From contig JAYKXP010000031.1 of NCBI GenBank assembly GCA_037176845.1, positions 485,665 through 549,664 of the forward strand: a stretch of 64,000 nt of DNA. Reading direction: 5' to 3'. Position 1 is the stretch's first letter; each line of letters begins with the position of its first letter. Below, piece after piece: positions 12,986-24,575 of the stretch. The DNA is from Paramarasmius palmivorus (lineage: Eukaryota > Basidiomycota > Agaricomycetes > Agaricales > Marasmiaceae). The notes beneath the pieces were generated by a model. The model did no database searches, was not told the origin of the DNA, and was given only the letters and a program-made list of their open reading frames with translations. A program made the translations under genes and the position numbers.

Positions 12986-14676
12986 CGAACAACTATCTTC
13001 ATCGGACGAAGTGACGACCTGGAATCATGTCAACCACAACTCACGTAGAGGGAACAACATAGCACGCACCATCAACTTATCGAGACAGACAGGAACGAAT
13101 ACAACTTGGAATTTTGGAAAGCGCCATATCTGCTTATATATAACGAATATTCTTATGCCGTCAGAAGGATAGCAAAAGGATAGTAAGATCTCAACTGCAT
13201 CTAGGACGGCCATCTCCAGCATCCTAGAAACAACCGCTCTCGCATGCACGCACCGGATCAAGCATTTTACTCTGATTCGATAGGAACAGTCGCGCAGGTA
13301 TTACAACACCTTACGGACGGCAACGTAGAGAAAATAGTTGGAAAATAGCACTCCGTAAAATTCTCACAAGACGATCAGTGAAGTCGAAGAAACTCATTCG
13401 ATTCATTACCATCCTTTCGTGCGAGACGAGCGGCGAGAATCTCGCCCAAAGTATATCTGAAGGAATCTGCCGCAGAGACGCGCCCTAACCGCTTCATCCA
13501 ACTACCGCCACCTAGCCATGATTTCCACGGAATAGCCACCACAAAGACAATTTGGTTCACCACTTGATTAATATGCATAAATGGCATATACCGATATACA
13601 CGCAGGAAAAAACAAGCATGTGTAGGCCCACTTTGCCTAGTGTATATCTGGATTTTGCAGACTGGGCGCCACATCGATGATGAGAGGAGGGGGATAAAGG
13701 CTGCCGCGAAACGTTTATCAACTTTCGATCAAAAAGAAAAATTAAAATAAAATAAACTCCAAAGCCGAGGAGGAAAGAGCTTGCAGGTCATAGGTTCAAC
13801 TTTCCGATAACGTTTGCCAAAGCCAAATCAATCCACGAACGACTCCAACGGAAATACCAGACAACTGTGACCGCCCGTGCGGCTACTTCTCGGCTTATTC
13901 ATAGCCACGCGTCCAAGAAGGAAATTTTCACATTTACCGATGTTAACCATTTCTCGCGACGACCATGCCCAAGTAACTTACGGCTCTTACCGATGAACAA
14001 GGAACCACGCTAGAATTACCTCAACCCAAAAAAAGGCTACTTGGCATACATATAACTGAAATGTACACGGAAGATCGCCACACGGGAGATAACACTGTTC
14101 GGCTTCCATATTTCGCGATATCCCCTGGCCGAATTTCAGCTGTGAAATGATGACGTTAGTAAGAAAAGCCACTATAGAGCGCCACTCCACGGCCAAAGAA
14201 AATTTGCATACCAGCCAACCAATATCAAAGTTCCCGAGCAGGACACCATTAGCATCGACTCAAAAGGACTTCCGCTGGTTCTTTACTCAATCCATCAGCC
14301 AATTAACATTCCATCAAAGATCACCAAACGGAAAAGTCGCTGAACGTACGTTAAGGATGCACTACGCAATACTGTTGCCATGTACCGAGTACAGCGCGAA
14401 GCAGTAAGAAGCAGGCCCGCAAAGAAACCCGATTTAACGTTTATGTAGAAGCAAACTCGACCGAACAGAATGGTGAACCCACCATGACATCCCAGCACCG
14501 AGTCGCGGGGCGGAGCGTATCTAGACATATACCCACTTGAGATTGGCTTCCACAGTAGTTGGATCTGAATCACAACCTAGGGCACGACGCAGCGAAGGGG
14601 GCCCAGAATATAGTCAACCTAGCTTATATGAACTTGATCTCAAAGGAAAGGATTAAACAAGTTTCAAACACCCATC
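12986..14676. other. probable 5' exons of gene F plus intergenic DNA
   Basis: Minus-strand open segments at 13025-13261 and 13375-13674 (for example SFRYTLGEILAARLARKDG) may be 5' exons of gene F, but no counterpart in copy B could be aligned. The rest up to gene H holds no supported feature. Confidence 0.3.
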
Positions 14677-15073
14677 ATGCAGTCAGGTGAACCCGGGGCT
14701 TTCGTCGTACATGCTGATGTTGATTGACGGAATCCAGAAACACTTACCATAGCTCAGAGACTCAACACATTGAGCTATGCCCAGAAGCAAGCAATCCGTG
14801 CACTTGTTGAGTACATCTTGTTGCAGGGTAAGCAGCTACTTCGAATATGTGATGGATTCCTTTCATTTCTGACGCCTTATTGCAGACGCAACGGACACAG
14901 TGTGCGATATCCTGTCCCAGACAACGTTCATGGACGATCTTGCCGAATTTCTCCGCGAACAGGAAGCAGCTGCCAGATCCAACGACGACGAAGTCGAGAA
15001 CGAGGGTGGAGTGTCGTCGGAATGCAGCGAAGAGGATTCGGTGGAAAGTTCTGGAGAAAACATGTCGGAGTAA
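14677..15073 (+). CDS. small acidic protein H, copy A
   Basis: This three-exon gene encodes about 90 residues. Exon 1 is only 10 nt (14677-14686, MQS plus one base). Exon 2 (14753-14827) gives AQRLNTLSYAQKQAIRALVEYILLQ, a predicted amphipathic helix. Exon 3 (14886-15073) gives DATDTVCDILSQTTFMDDLAEFL and a highly acidic, serine-rich tail ending ENMSE. Copy B has the same three exons with identical 10- and 75-nt lengths for the first two, which strongly supports this model. A helical N-terminus with an acidic tail suggests a small binding or regulatory protein; the role is unknown. A divergent relative sits at 21762-22113. Confidence 0.8.
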
Positions 15074-15240
15074 CTTGCTCCCGGCGTACACGTAATCTTA
15101 TCCACGTGAATCTACGAACACAGTATCCGTGTTTTGATTGAACTTGTTTTTTTTTCCGTTTTTGGAATCGCTGTCAGTTCCTCTGGGCCTCTCTTCTGAC
15201 CGACATTACAATCTTGACCCTCGCCCATCCGTTGACCAAT

Positions 15241-16430
15241 ATGCATACCGTTGAGTGATTCGTTGACTCGCCACACTCAATGCCAACCTAACTTCAAACG
15301 CCCTACTAATCAGACCGTAGACCAGCTTCACGAGATACACACCCAAATCGAAAAAGTCGCACAGAAAAGAAGACAGAAACTGACCGACGAGTTAATAGCC
15401 GACGTATTCAGAGAAACGATGATTCAAGAGGGAAAAGGAAACTACATTCATCTCTTGACGATCAACAGAAACATAACGAAGGAGTAAGCTAACCTCCATT
15501 GAATGCCTAGCTACCTCGTGATTCATGATACTAAAACACCGTAGCTTGTATAGCTTCTTTTACAGGAAAATCGTCATTCTTCAGAGATCGACATTACACA
15601 TGCTATTGGCGACTCTGCACAGCAATCCCCCGATATCAGCGCACACCAGAATTGTGTACATCCGACTGGGTTGCACAAGCTCCATCATTCCGACGAACAC
15701 CCACCCTGCATGTCCGAAACAAACCCCTCTCCCATGTCGCCTTAAGGAAAAACATACGTGCCATCACCTGCGACAGGAAGACGTCACCGAACTGCATGAT
15801 TTAGCCTCCATTTGCTCGAACAATACGACAACCTTTATACTTCACAGCAACAGACCCAACCCTTACTCGTGGAAAATCCTCCATCATACATCGTTTTCCT
15901 ATGTAACGGACTTAGAGGTCCCTGTCGAGTCGCTGGGGTGTCTGTCGCCACATTTGCCCTTTCCTAACGTAAAGCGAATGCGACTCTCTGTCGTCGGCGA
16001 ACGCGCGGCGAGCAGGACAGTAGACCAGTATGATTATCGATCATACACTAGCCTCCAGTACCTCTTAGTGTCCTTCTGGGACGTAGAAGACGAAACCATG
16101 GAACTCATCATTGATCACCTCCGAGTACCCGACGACATAGCATGCGTTGGGCTAGAACGGGATAGAGGCCACAAGCTACCTTGTATGGAAGGTCAACTAC
16201 ACACGTGGCTGTCGGTGAAATGGCTTACTATCGTGATGTCACCCGAAGGTCTGGACCTTGTATCCCTTCGCTGGCGGAAGTACATCGAAAACGATGAAAA
16301 CTCCCATCTGCGGTCAATGGAGGAGTGGTTGGATGACATGTTTACGGTAAATGCGTCACAAGGAGATGTGATATGGAGCGAAATGGAAGAGCAACTTCAA
16401 CGAAAAGACGGCCGCTTGCGATACCTCTAG
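15241..16430 (+). CDS. F-box-like protein K
   Basis: This two- or three-exon member belongs to the same family as J, K2 and K3. An F-box-like segment (QKLTDELIADVFRETMIQEG) is followed by a phase-2 intron from about 15485 and then YSFFYRKIVILQRSTLHMLL. That matches the LLPEVYRKI position in J and the intron phase of the other members. The C-terminal 200 residues have the hydrophobic periodicity of a degenerate leucine-rich repeat domain (LPFPNVKRMRLSV, YTSLQYLLVSFWD). The start is uncertain: ATG 15241 needs a GTTGAG donor to join the long frame. The gene lies between H and I only in block A, convergent with I. Confidence 0.65.
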
Positions 16431-16589
16431 CAGGAATACGAACACGTCAAGTAGTAGGAAAATGAATGTATGTGCAGCGCAACGTTTATTTCACATCACG
16501 GAGCTCGACGTATGTATTTCGACATAAATCTGTCCTAGAAAAATCCACCTAACGTATAGTACACGTTGTTCGGATGCCCACTTCCGTAC

Positions 16590-17290
16590 TTAAGCAAGCA
16601 GCTCCTCGAATACTGCATGACGACGTCAACATTACGAAAAAAAAATAAGACGAATATATCGAACACACCTGAATTAGCTGTATCCACAAGCTGGACCCCC
16701 TGTATAGCTTGAACGCCCAAAAAATCGGCGAGTCCACCTCGAAGCCAATTGAGTGTGTAAGTATCATACAGAGTTGCCATCGGATCCACACGAGTATCTC
16801 GCTCAAATATCAGATATCCTTCAAGGCGAACCATCTCCACTGCCCATAGTCGAGCAGTAGAGATATTGGACATATCACGATCCAAACAGCATTCGCCCGC
16901 AGGACACCGGGCTAACCCTGTAATGTAGGATCGCATTGCCTCTCCTTCGATAACTGAACCCAGTGTATCCAACACAATCCCCACATTGCGTCGGAAGCGA
17001 TCGGTCAGCAAGGGGATATCCGGGTAACGTTTTTGAAAGTGAATCGGAAATTCCTACCCATACGTCAACGAACGGTCAAGACGATATAATGTTGAACGTA
17101 CCGCAAAATTCCGAAGAAGGAACATCTCCAGCTGTCGAGCACGGTTGTTCACCGAGCCACGCACACTGCCTAGTATATTGGTGTCTTCACGAGGATAGGC
17201 CTCTACCAGCCGATTGAAGAACTCCTGATGCACAGGAACAGATACACGTATGAGCATGTGGAAGTCGCAGTCAGAAACAGAACGAGACAT
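16590..17290 (-). CDS. conserved protein I, copy A
   Basis: This three-exon gene encodes about 200 residues. Exon 1 starts MSRSVSDCDFHML, aligned with the start of copy B, and carries VSVPVHQEFFNRLVEAYPR and RQLEMFLLRNFA. After a short GTACGT intron, exon 2 begins EFPIHFQKRYPDIPLLTDRFRRN and runs to DPMATLYDTYTLNWLRGGL. A tiny last exon gives VFEELLA and a stop at 16590. All three junctions are repeated in copy B. The fold looks all-helical and there is no recognised domain or catalytic motif. A third, truncated member is at 61234-61755. The function is unknown. Confidence 0.8.
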
Positions 17291-17704
17291 CGTCGAATTC
17301 TTGCTTTCCATGACTTCGCGCACAGGTAGTTATATACACCTCCCAAACACACATGCACACACAAGGCAGGCCCGAAAACATTCCTTCGTCGCAGGAACGA
17401 CAGAATCGCACCTCGACGAAATCGCATCGCCAATAAACCGAGAAACTATATCGTAGATACTGGTTCACCGGAACCTTCCTTCATCGTGGCGTACTTTCCC
17501 CGAAAGTCGGCTCTTCAGACATCTCAGCTCCAGAAGACGAAGGGTCAATCCTCCTACGCCGACGACCACGACAAACGCTACACTAGCGTCACAACCGAAT
17601 AAGCTTACCGGAAATCAACCGTACACAACAAATGTAAACCAGAATCTCTTCTCATTTGTAACTAGGGATATGTACGAATAAGGTACTGTGCTTACAAGCG
17701 AATT

Positions 17705-18808
17705 CTAGCGAACCAAAGTACCGCCTTCTTCGTGAAAAACCCTCGCCAACAACCTTCTCCTAGCTACAAATTCCTTGGCATCCACCCAGAACTCCTCTTC
17801 GAAAGGCCGCACCGGAACTACGTGGGTGAGACAGCACAGATACTCCAAGTCCGGTGGTCCACGGTACACGAGCAAGCGGGGATTCCCGAAGACAGGAATA
17901 AAAACTTTGGGATGAAAGGTAATACCGACGTATAACTCGTGCCTGGCGAAGTAGCCGTCACCGCGTAACAACGCCACAACGGAGCTGTTGGGCGGAGGAA
18001 TCATGTGTCCAAGGAAATGCTGGATGTTGTCGACCCATTCTCGACCACAAAGTGCCACCGCCACATCGGACACGTTCCTGATATGACTGAAATCGAGCGA
18101 ATCTTCACAGTAAGGTACACCCCAAACACACTGAATACAGAGACGCCGCAACGCAGGCCAACTGTCGTGCATAGATGCTACCGTAAGACGACGAATCTTC
18201 GCTGCACGAAGACGTGTGTCAAAAGCTCGATAGCTTTCCCGAAGTCGTGCATGGAGTATAATCGTGGGCTCAATGCCCATCAGTACATAGTGCGGTGCCT
18301 CCAGCGTTTCCAGGCAAGGGAACCGATTGCAGCGCATCGCATACATAATATCGGGATGCACTTTTGCACTGAGAACGAGTACCCGAATGGTCGCGGATAC
18401 AGCCTTCAGTATGGCAGGAATATCGTACGAGCATCCATAGATATATGGCACGTCGACACGTAGAGGGGGAGCGGTTGAAAAATTGAGAGATAGAGAGTGA
18501 ACAAGGGAAGCCAAATACGGATTCCCGACAAGCGTCCGGGATAACCTTCCGAGCTTGTCCGGGTCGGAAATTCTGATTTTCCTGTACACCTCAGGCAGCA
18601 AACTAAAACCCTATCAATGTTGACACTGACACTAAACCACCCGCACGTACCTCGCAGTATAGTCGCGCTCAAGCAACAACACCGACACGCAAAGATCCCC
18701 TACAGCCTTCGATTCTGCTACCACGAGCTTCAATATATCCACCACCAACTCGAAAAACAAAGGACAACGTTGTCTGTCTTGCGGGACATCTGACAAGGAG
18801 TCAACCAT
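17705..18808 (-). CDS. F-box-like protein J, copy A
   Basis: Two exons encode 351 residues: exon 1 is 18808-18651 and exon 2 is 18602-17705. The N-terminus has an F-box-like helix pair (FFELVVDILKLVVAES). The phase-2 intron is followed by SLLPEVYRKIRIS, and then a long region of LRR-like periodicity includes FPCLETLEAPHYVLM, SWPALRRLCIQCVW and VVALLRGDGYF. The C-terminus has RPFEEEFWVDAKEFV. F-box-like proteins act as substrate adaptors for SCF ubiquitin ligases in fungi, but the F-box here is weak and assigned by position. Copy B is at 59754-60862. An additional upstream exon is possible because GTGAGT...TTGTCAG brackets the chosen ATG. Confidence 0.75.
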
Positions 18809-19181
18809 GGAGTAAAGAAAGCAATACTCACTTGTCGCAAATCATTCCTCTCCCAATAAATAGCGCCTACTGTGACAAAACGAGGATAGTACTGTGACGG
18901 ACTGAAGACAGTGACATGCGAAAAACAGCATGGTAACTTTCTGGAAGTCAACTCCCACGTGATATCAGATTCACTCGGCAACACCCACCGAATAGCGGAA
19001 AGTGTACCTGGCAACTTACCCTACGACTATCCTAACCCTATATCTTTCCACCCTCAGAAAATCTTAGCTTACGTTTCTCGGCCATCCAAAAGAATCGGAG
19101 TCCCAACGGAGTCCGTCGCCTCGTATCACTTCTGGCCCGAGACAGACGTCTCAATACGTATTTCGTTTCAAGCGCAAGAAT

Positions 19182-19325
19182 CATGCCCAAGCCTGCCGAC
19201 CCAAAACCCAAGTATTGCATCCAGAACGGCACCACGGATTTGACTACAAGGGAGCGTGTCCTAGCGGCTTGGATTAACAACAATAAGAAGCTTATGAAAC
19301 GGACTTTGGTGAGCACGATCATCTA
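19182..19325 (+). CDS. small possible ORF or 3' exon
   Basis: A short frame reads MPKPADPKPKYCIQNGTTDL and ends KLMKRTLVSTII. The same frame stays open upstream to about 19.03 kb without an ATG, and a CACCCTCAG acceptor-like site lies near the beginning. The basic, protein-like composition suggests the last exon of a small plus-strand gene whose 5' exons were not found. No paralog is visible in block B. Confidence 0.25.
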
Positions 19326-19457
19326 ATAAACGTCCGGACTAATTAGCAACACCCTATCCAGTTATTTCATTCAACACCCATGATCACACATACATGAACT
19401 GTCTAGAACACAACAGACGATACAAAGGATCCTTGCAAGCATTCCACTATCGTCTCG

Positions 19458-20217
19458 CTACATGCCCCTCAACAGCTTGTTGACGCGCTGACCAACCTCA
19501 TCGCAGTGCTTCACCAGAATAAAAGCGTTCGCACTATCTGCCACGTTCCGGACTTTGAATTCTACTGAGCGTCTGCCGAGACGTATACAGAAATACCGCT
19601 CACCATACTCTAGATCGGAAATTGGAATGAGTCCGTCCGCGCACAGACTCATCTGCAGAAGACGCTTGATCTTGGGGACGCGCCATTCGTGAGCAAGACG
19701 CAAGACGTTCAGAGCGTGAGTTAGTGCAGAAGTCCTCTCGAGCAACTTCTCGGACTTGCAACCCGACACAATCTGACCGAGAACTCCCTCAGGAATGTCC
19801 AAACGATAGATGAGCTCTACAGACGATCAGCCACGTGTAATATCCCAGACGAAAACAGTACTTACCCAGCACGGTAGACACGACATCTCGATCATAGTGG
19901 GCGACATCGATCTGAACATAATCGAAGCAGTAGGTATCCTCAGTTGCAGTTCGCGCCAAGTCGGAGAAATATCCACTGGTGACACAAAGCAAGGACGCAG
20001 GCGCCTCAAAGTCGCAGTCCACACCCTTCACGAGTATTTTGAACTCGAACTCTCTCCCCTCCCTGTAGGAAAAAGGACGAAGAGGATTTACTGCACCCAT
20101 AGCCTCAGTGGCCGCCTGCATACCTCGAATAACCACTGAATCGCCAGGCGAACCATGGTCGCCAGTATGAGAAGGAAGAAGATTGGTTCGATCGTCGAGT
20201 ACAGAGTCCGAGTCCAT
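19458..20217 (-). CDS. BTB/POZ domain protein
   Basis: Two exons encode about 235 residues. The start is ATG 20217 (MDSDSVLDD). Residues of roughly 60-150 form a BTB domain: FEFKILVKGVDCDFEAPASLLC, then TSGYFSDLAR, VQIDVAHYDRDVVSTVL and, across a GTAAGT intron, ELIYRLDIPEGVLGQIV. The following part (LLERTSALTHALNVLRLAHEWRVPKIKRLL) matches the helical extension usual after fungal BTB domains. The C-terminus ends VNKLLRGM. BTB proteins of this kind are expanded in Agaricomycetes and often serve as cullin-3 adaptors, but that role is inferred from family only. There is no second copy in this window. Confidence 0.75.
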
Positions 20218-20855
20218 CAGGAATAAGGAACTGTACACAACTCTCGTGTTATTATAGTCCCCGTCTATCGATCACAATCTTCCACTGACTCCAACAGTAG
20301 TCACGATACCCGAATGCCACAATAGACACCCGGACACACAGGAATCTGCAAGTGCAGCATAAAGTGGTTATTGGACGCCACTACATCTCGTTAGCATCGG
20401 AAAGACGCCGCCGCTGCAAAGTAAGAATCGGAGATGCCTCCGAAAAAATATAACGTCATGATTCACATCGTCAACGAAGACTCCGGTCCTTCACACGTTA
20501 CGTATCCAGTGGCGCGTTATCAAGACGTATCGCCGCATGAATATCGACATCATTTAAAGCGGAGAAGAACGTCGATCTGAGAATAGAAACAAACTCAGTC
20601 AAAAACAACACAAGCGATGTAGAGCCCAATAAATAATCTGCGGCGTAAACAGAGAAGACTTCTCGCGCCAGACTGAAGCGTATTAGACGTGCCGGATAGC
20701 GTCTCTAACTCGAACTTCCCTCAACGCAACTGCGCCACACACTAAAGTCGACCGCAAGTCCTCTTCTCGCTTTGCGTGTCCGACAGAAATGGATGATATC
20801 GGAGATCGCCTATCACAACGAGGCGGGGTGGGGCGGGCGCATCAGTAGACACACC

Positions 20856-21122
20856 TCACATTTCGGCATTTTACGGCATTTACAGCATTTTGAAATGTGA
20901 ACTGCCAAACTTTCGGGACAAAGTAAGGTGTATACTTACAAGGGATCAAAGTATCTGACTTTGTATTTACACCAAAACCCAGCAGTAGCAATTTCAGAGG
21001 CCAAACGTCGTATCTATGGTATCGGTAGGTGCCTTTGTGGTGGGAGGACCGGGCTTGGCCTGTCACATTCGGCATTTCGGCCAAAAATGCGACGGGCATG
21101 CCATTGGCGTGCCGAAATGCCG
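20856..21122. repeat. MITE-like patch of nested inverted repeats
   Basis: Two perfect inverted repeats built on a GGCATTT/AAATGCC core are seen. TCACATTTC (20856-20864) pairs with GAAATGTGA (20892-20900), enclosing several GGCATTT copies. CGGCATTTCGG (21070-21080) pairs with CCGAAATGCCG (21112-21122). The interval is not coding in any convincing way. It looks like the remains of one or two small non-autonomous elements. Terminal repeats and target-site duplications were not identified. Confidence 0.5.
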
Positions 21123-21761
21123 GGACCGCCACGGTGGTGTCTACTGATGCAGCTTCCAAGCAAGCCCATGTCACCTGAAAGAACGTCACGATCCACGACC
21201 AAACTGGTTAGTAAATACCACTGACCATCTTAACCCTTACTAGCGGTGATTCAGCTTCCATCTGCCACAAGGGAAGCTCAACGGTATCGACACGAGTTGG
21301 CGATAAACTTCGTTGCTCCGAAAAGCCTTCTGGAGGGGGGAAAAAAGGCGAAGTCCAGGAACACCCTACGGCTACGCCACAGTGCAGAACACTCTCGAGA
21401 CTGCCACACGAGCTCCAGTCACATAAACTCGTGGGCAAACTAGGCCCAGAAAAGAAAACTCGAAAATAATAAACATCCAAACCACGGTGGGACTTGATAG
21501 ACGACGACTATCACGTAAAATGAGGACAATAGAAACGAGAACCATACCACAATGAAGGTCCGATAAGCATGCGACAGACGGTCCTGACACCAAACGAAGA
21601 GAACCCCACCCATACACATACTTGATACTCGATCCTGCTGCGTGCACCCGAAACACGTTGTGAAGTGTTTTATATCCCCGCCTCCTACACCATTAATTGA
21701 CAGAATGACTTCACAAGATACGTCTACACCATCTACTACCTGTAAACAGCAAACACGTTGT

Positions 21762-22113
21762 CTAAGTAGAGCTGTCCTGCACTGTGTCGGTGTCGTTCTC
21801 CGCAGGTGAACGAGCTACAGCCGAGGAACGCCTTCTCGTTATCTCCCGCAACACTTCCCTTCTACGTCTCAACGCCCTTCCAAACATTACATCTGCACGA
21901 GTCATCCCGTCCGCCGACGGTGGGTCCACCCTAGTAAGGACGGCATGCAAAAACGGAAGGCAGGCACACAACTGTTCGTACATGTCGATGCCGTCTAAAC
22001 ATGAAAGTAAGCAGCTTGTGAAAACACAAGCCAGAAAGCGTACGATCTAGCATGAGACCAAATAAATCAGTGACTGCTTGTCTCTGCAAGTTGGACAACG
22101 ACCGTAAGGCCAT
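21762..22113 (-). CDS. divergent third member of the small H family
   Basis: Exon 1 starts MALRSLSNLQRQAVTDLFGLML, which aligns with the H helix (RLNSLSFLQKQAVRALVEY). The second exon reads DGIDMYEQLCACLPFLHAVL, matching DASDAVTEIL...FMDDL of H. A basic stretch, FGRALRRRREVLREITRRR, and a short acidic tail then follow to a stop at 21762. Joining the exons in frame needs a non-GT donor (possibly GC, in TCTGGCTTGTG), so this could be a decaying copy. The basic insertion is absent from the two block copies. Confidence 0.45.
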
Positions 22114-23238
22114 CACTAACGGCTTGAAAGTCAGCGTTAACTACGAACAACAGCAACACACATACATACAGAATTGGACAAAATCTGCATCTTGCTCAAC
22201 GCCGTTCGTGTCGTTTGGGGACGCCATTGAAGTTTGGAGAGGCTACCGAAACCCAAAAACAACCTCTCTTTATAAAGGCACACAGTTAGCTTTGACTCGA
22301 TTCGGTGTAGACCGAAGAGAACAATAACAGCATACCAAACGGGAACAAGTAGAAGATTATATCCCAAAGCAAGGTAGAAAGAAAACAGTGGACAAACATC
22401 CTTTCTGGTTTGAATCTGACGATCCACGCCGATGATTCAGAAAAAAAACGTGGCGTTGTCCGCCACACACGATACAACATAACCGTGACGGAATACTGTC
22501 GGAATTCACTGTTGAATATTCTGTATTATATACAACCCATATATAAACATAACATAGAAGGCAACACATTCAAAACGTACCTACAAATCATGTGCCACTA
22601 AGCAAAACACAAGAACCCCCACCCATGGGTGTTTGTTGCCCTTTCAGTCAAAGGACATGGGCTTTTGCTCTACGTGCAACTCTGTCGGATACTGCGTGCG
22701 TACTAGTACCAATCACAATCGGTATATGAATCACCTTACTCCAACAATCCATCGACTGTCAACGAGTCGACCGTCCCAGTCAGTCGCGTAAATGCAAAGC
22801 TCTTCTCCACGTCTTCGCAACGTCTTTACATCAAACCTCTGCAAGCACGAGACTGCTTTGTGGAGACTATTCTCTAAGTCCTTGCGGAACAGTCCTACGG
22901 GGAGTAGCACAGAAATCAGTATCTTCCTTTCGACCCATTCTTTACACCTCACCTTCAGGTATTCTGTGGTTCCTGGATCGGCTGAGTCTTCGAAGTGTGT
23001 GGAACCGGATCTGTGTACGTTGAGTTTCGGGCGACGGAGTTTTGCGACGATGCGAAGGGAACCGCGACGAAGATACTAGCGAGGCACGAGGGTGCTTTAG
23101 GCGCAGTGTTGGCTGCAAAACTCTTCTTGGTCATGGTGGTCGAAAATGGACATGGTAGTATATTCTACTTCGGTGATGTGGCCTTATGTAAGATGGCATG
23201 CCTAGTATACGTGTCAACCGTCCGCGCCTTCATCACCA
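22114..23238. other. no supported gene
   Basis: Several overlapping open frames of 60-95 codons occur on both strands, without paralogs, motifs or splice-supported extension. The interval probably contains the promoter region of the plus-strand gene at 23239. Confidence 0.35.
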
Positions 23239-24260
23239 ATGCACCTACCTCCACGTCCTATTCGACGGCTATCTAGCCGTCGCATACTTCTACCACCTGA
23301 AATTCTTGATATAATTTTGACCGAAAGCGTGGGGGGTTGTGTGCAGCGGACTAACCACGTCCTTCCGAAGCTGTTGGTTCACCCTTTTTTCTATTCGAGG
23401 TGCGTTGCATAAAGTCCCCAGCACTTCATATACATACTCACTATGTTCTCATCCTCAGCTCCATAAAATCTCTGTACCGCAGCATATGTGTACACACCCC
23501 GAAAGCCTTGTTGTCGCTGGTCAACAGCCTATGTTCCTCCGCCTACTGGTCCATCATACGCGTATTGTCGGTATCCATACACAGTCAGCATCCTATCTCT
23601 TCAACGCTCGCCACCTCGATTAAACACCTGTTGCATTGGGTCAGTCGGTCTATAGTCCATCTAGGCCTTGACATACCGTATGAATCGCGGCTCGCGGAGT
23701 TCGTTGCCATTACACCGTTTCCCAATCTTTCTACGCTGGATGCACCCCATTTTTACATCTTGCCGCCAGAGTATCCTCACTCGATGACTCAATGTAACTG
23801 GTCGACGTTACATCGCTTGGCGGTTGAAATTGACTTTACATCGCACCTATCGCACAGCTGTGACTTCCGCAGCCTCCACCAACTGAGGGAGTTGGCGATC
23901 CTTCTTGTTACAGACATGTGGTCTAGCAGCTCGTCTATGAGTAACATGTCTAGTATCAGAGTCCCCGCTCAGACGGAAGTCGTTGCTGTAAGCAGGCCCG
24001 ACGGCTTCCCTTTGCTTGAGCGCATGGAGCTCAGTTCCTGGCTTTTCCATCGTAATTTGGTCATGACATATTCGCCGTCTTCGAGGGATGCAGCTATAGC
24101 TTCAGACCCAGAGTGGTCACTGCTAGCTCTGCCGATGGTCAAGCGTCCTTTCGAAGAGGAGGATTGGCTGTTGATGAAAACCTTCCTACGTGAGAGGCAT
24201 CAGCCTGGGAACCTCCATTCCGAGGATAGACTTTTACGCCATACGCGCTACAACGTCTGA
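23239..24260 (+). CDS. F-box-like protein K2
   Basis: Two exons encode 320 residues: exon 1 is 23239-23399 (161 nt) and exon 2 is 23459-24260. The protein starts MHLPPRPIRRL and continues LLPPEILDIILTESVGG, the clearest F-box-like segment in the window. The intron is phase 2 and is followed by SSIKSLYRSICVHTPKALL. The C-terminal half has LRR-like strands (FPNLSTLDAPHFYIL, STLHRLAVEI, LHQLRELAILLV) and the family tail KRPFEEEDWLLMKTFL. Exon 1 length and intron phase agree with K3 and J. The model is in frame throughout. Confidence 0.75.
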
Positions 24261-24575
24261 AACCGATACGATCCCTTACGCGCTCCCCATTCTTTCTTTC
24301 TATCGCTAAGGCGGAGTTATGCAGGATCATTTACCTTGCTTGTTGTTGTTCAGGCTCGAGCAGTATTTCGTACTGGTTGTACACGGGGATGAAATGTATT
24401 CGACTATTCGACTACTCAATGATGGTCGAGGTAGTGTTGCAAAAGAAAAATCGTCTAAAATAACAGGAAAAAAATAAATAAAAAGAAACCGAACTCGGCA
24501 CGTCGGCGGTATCCGCCGACCCACTCCGCTAGTTCAAAATGTAAGGAACCACATGAAAATATCTAAGCGGAATAT

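Larger units (their letters stand above)
597..18808. repeat. segmental duplication block A
   Basis: This is the first of two direct, collinear gene blocks; its partner is 41388-60862. The shared order is JmjC-like (-), disordered nuclear-type protein (-), E (+), F (-), H (+), I (-), J (-). Paralogs match at protein level and at intron positions. By eye, roughly two thirds of residues agree in the best exons of E and I, whereas introns and intergenic DNA do not obviously align. Block A contains the extra F-box-like gene K at 15.2-16.4 kb and lacks the nucleotidyltransferase-like gene of block B. Confidence 0.85.

Noticed and set aside
15073..15240. Possible terminator-like T9 run after gene H
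   Set aside because: A poly-T tract in a eukaryotic 3' region is not evidence for a defined terminator.
20842..21224. ORFs of 98-115 codons on both strands
   Set aside because: They run through the inverted-repeat patch and translate its GGCATTT core; not a gene.
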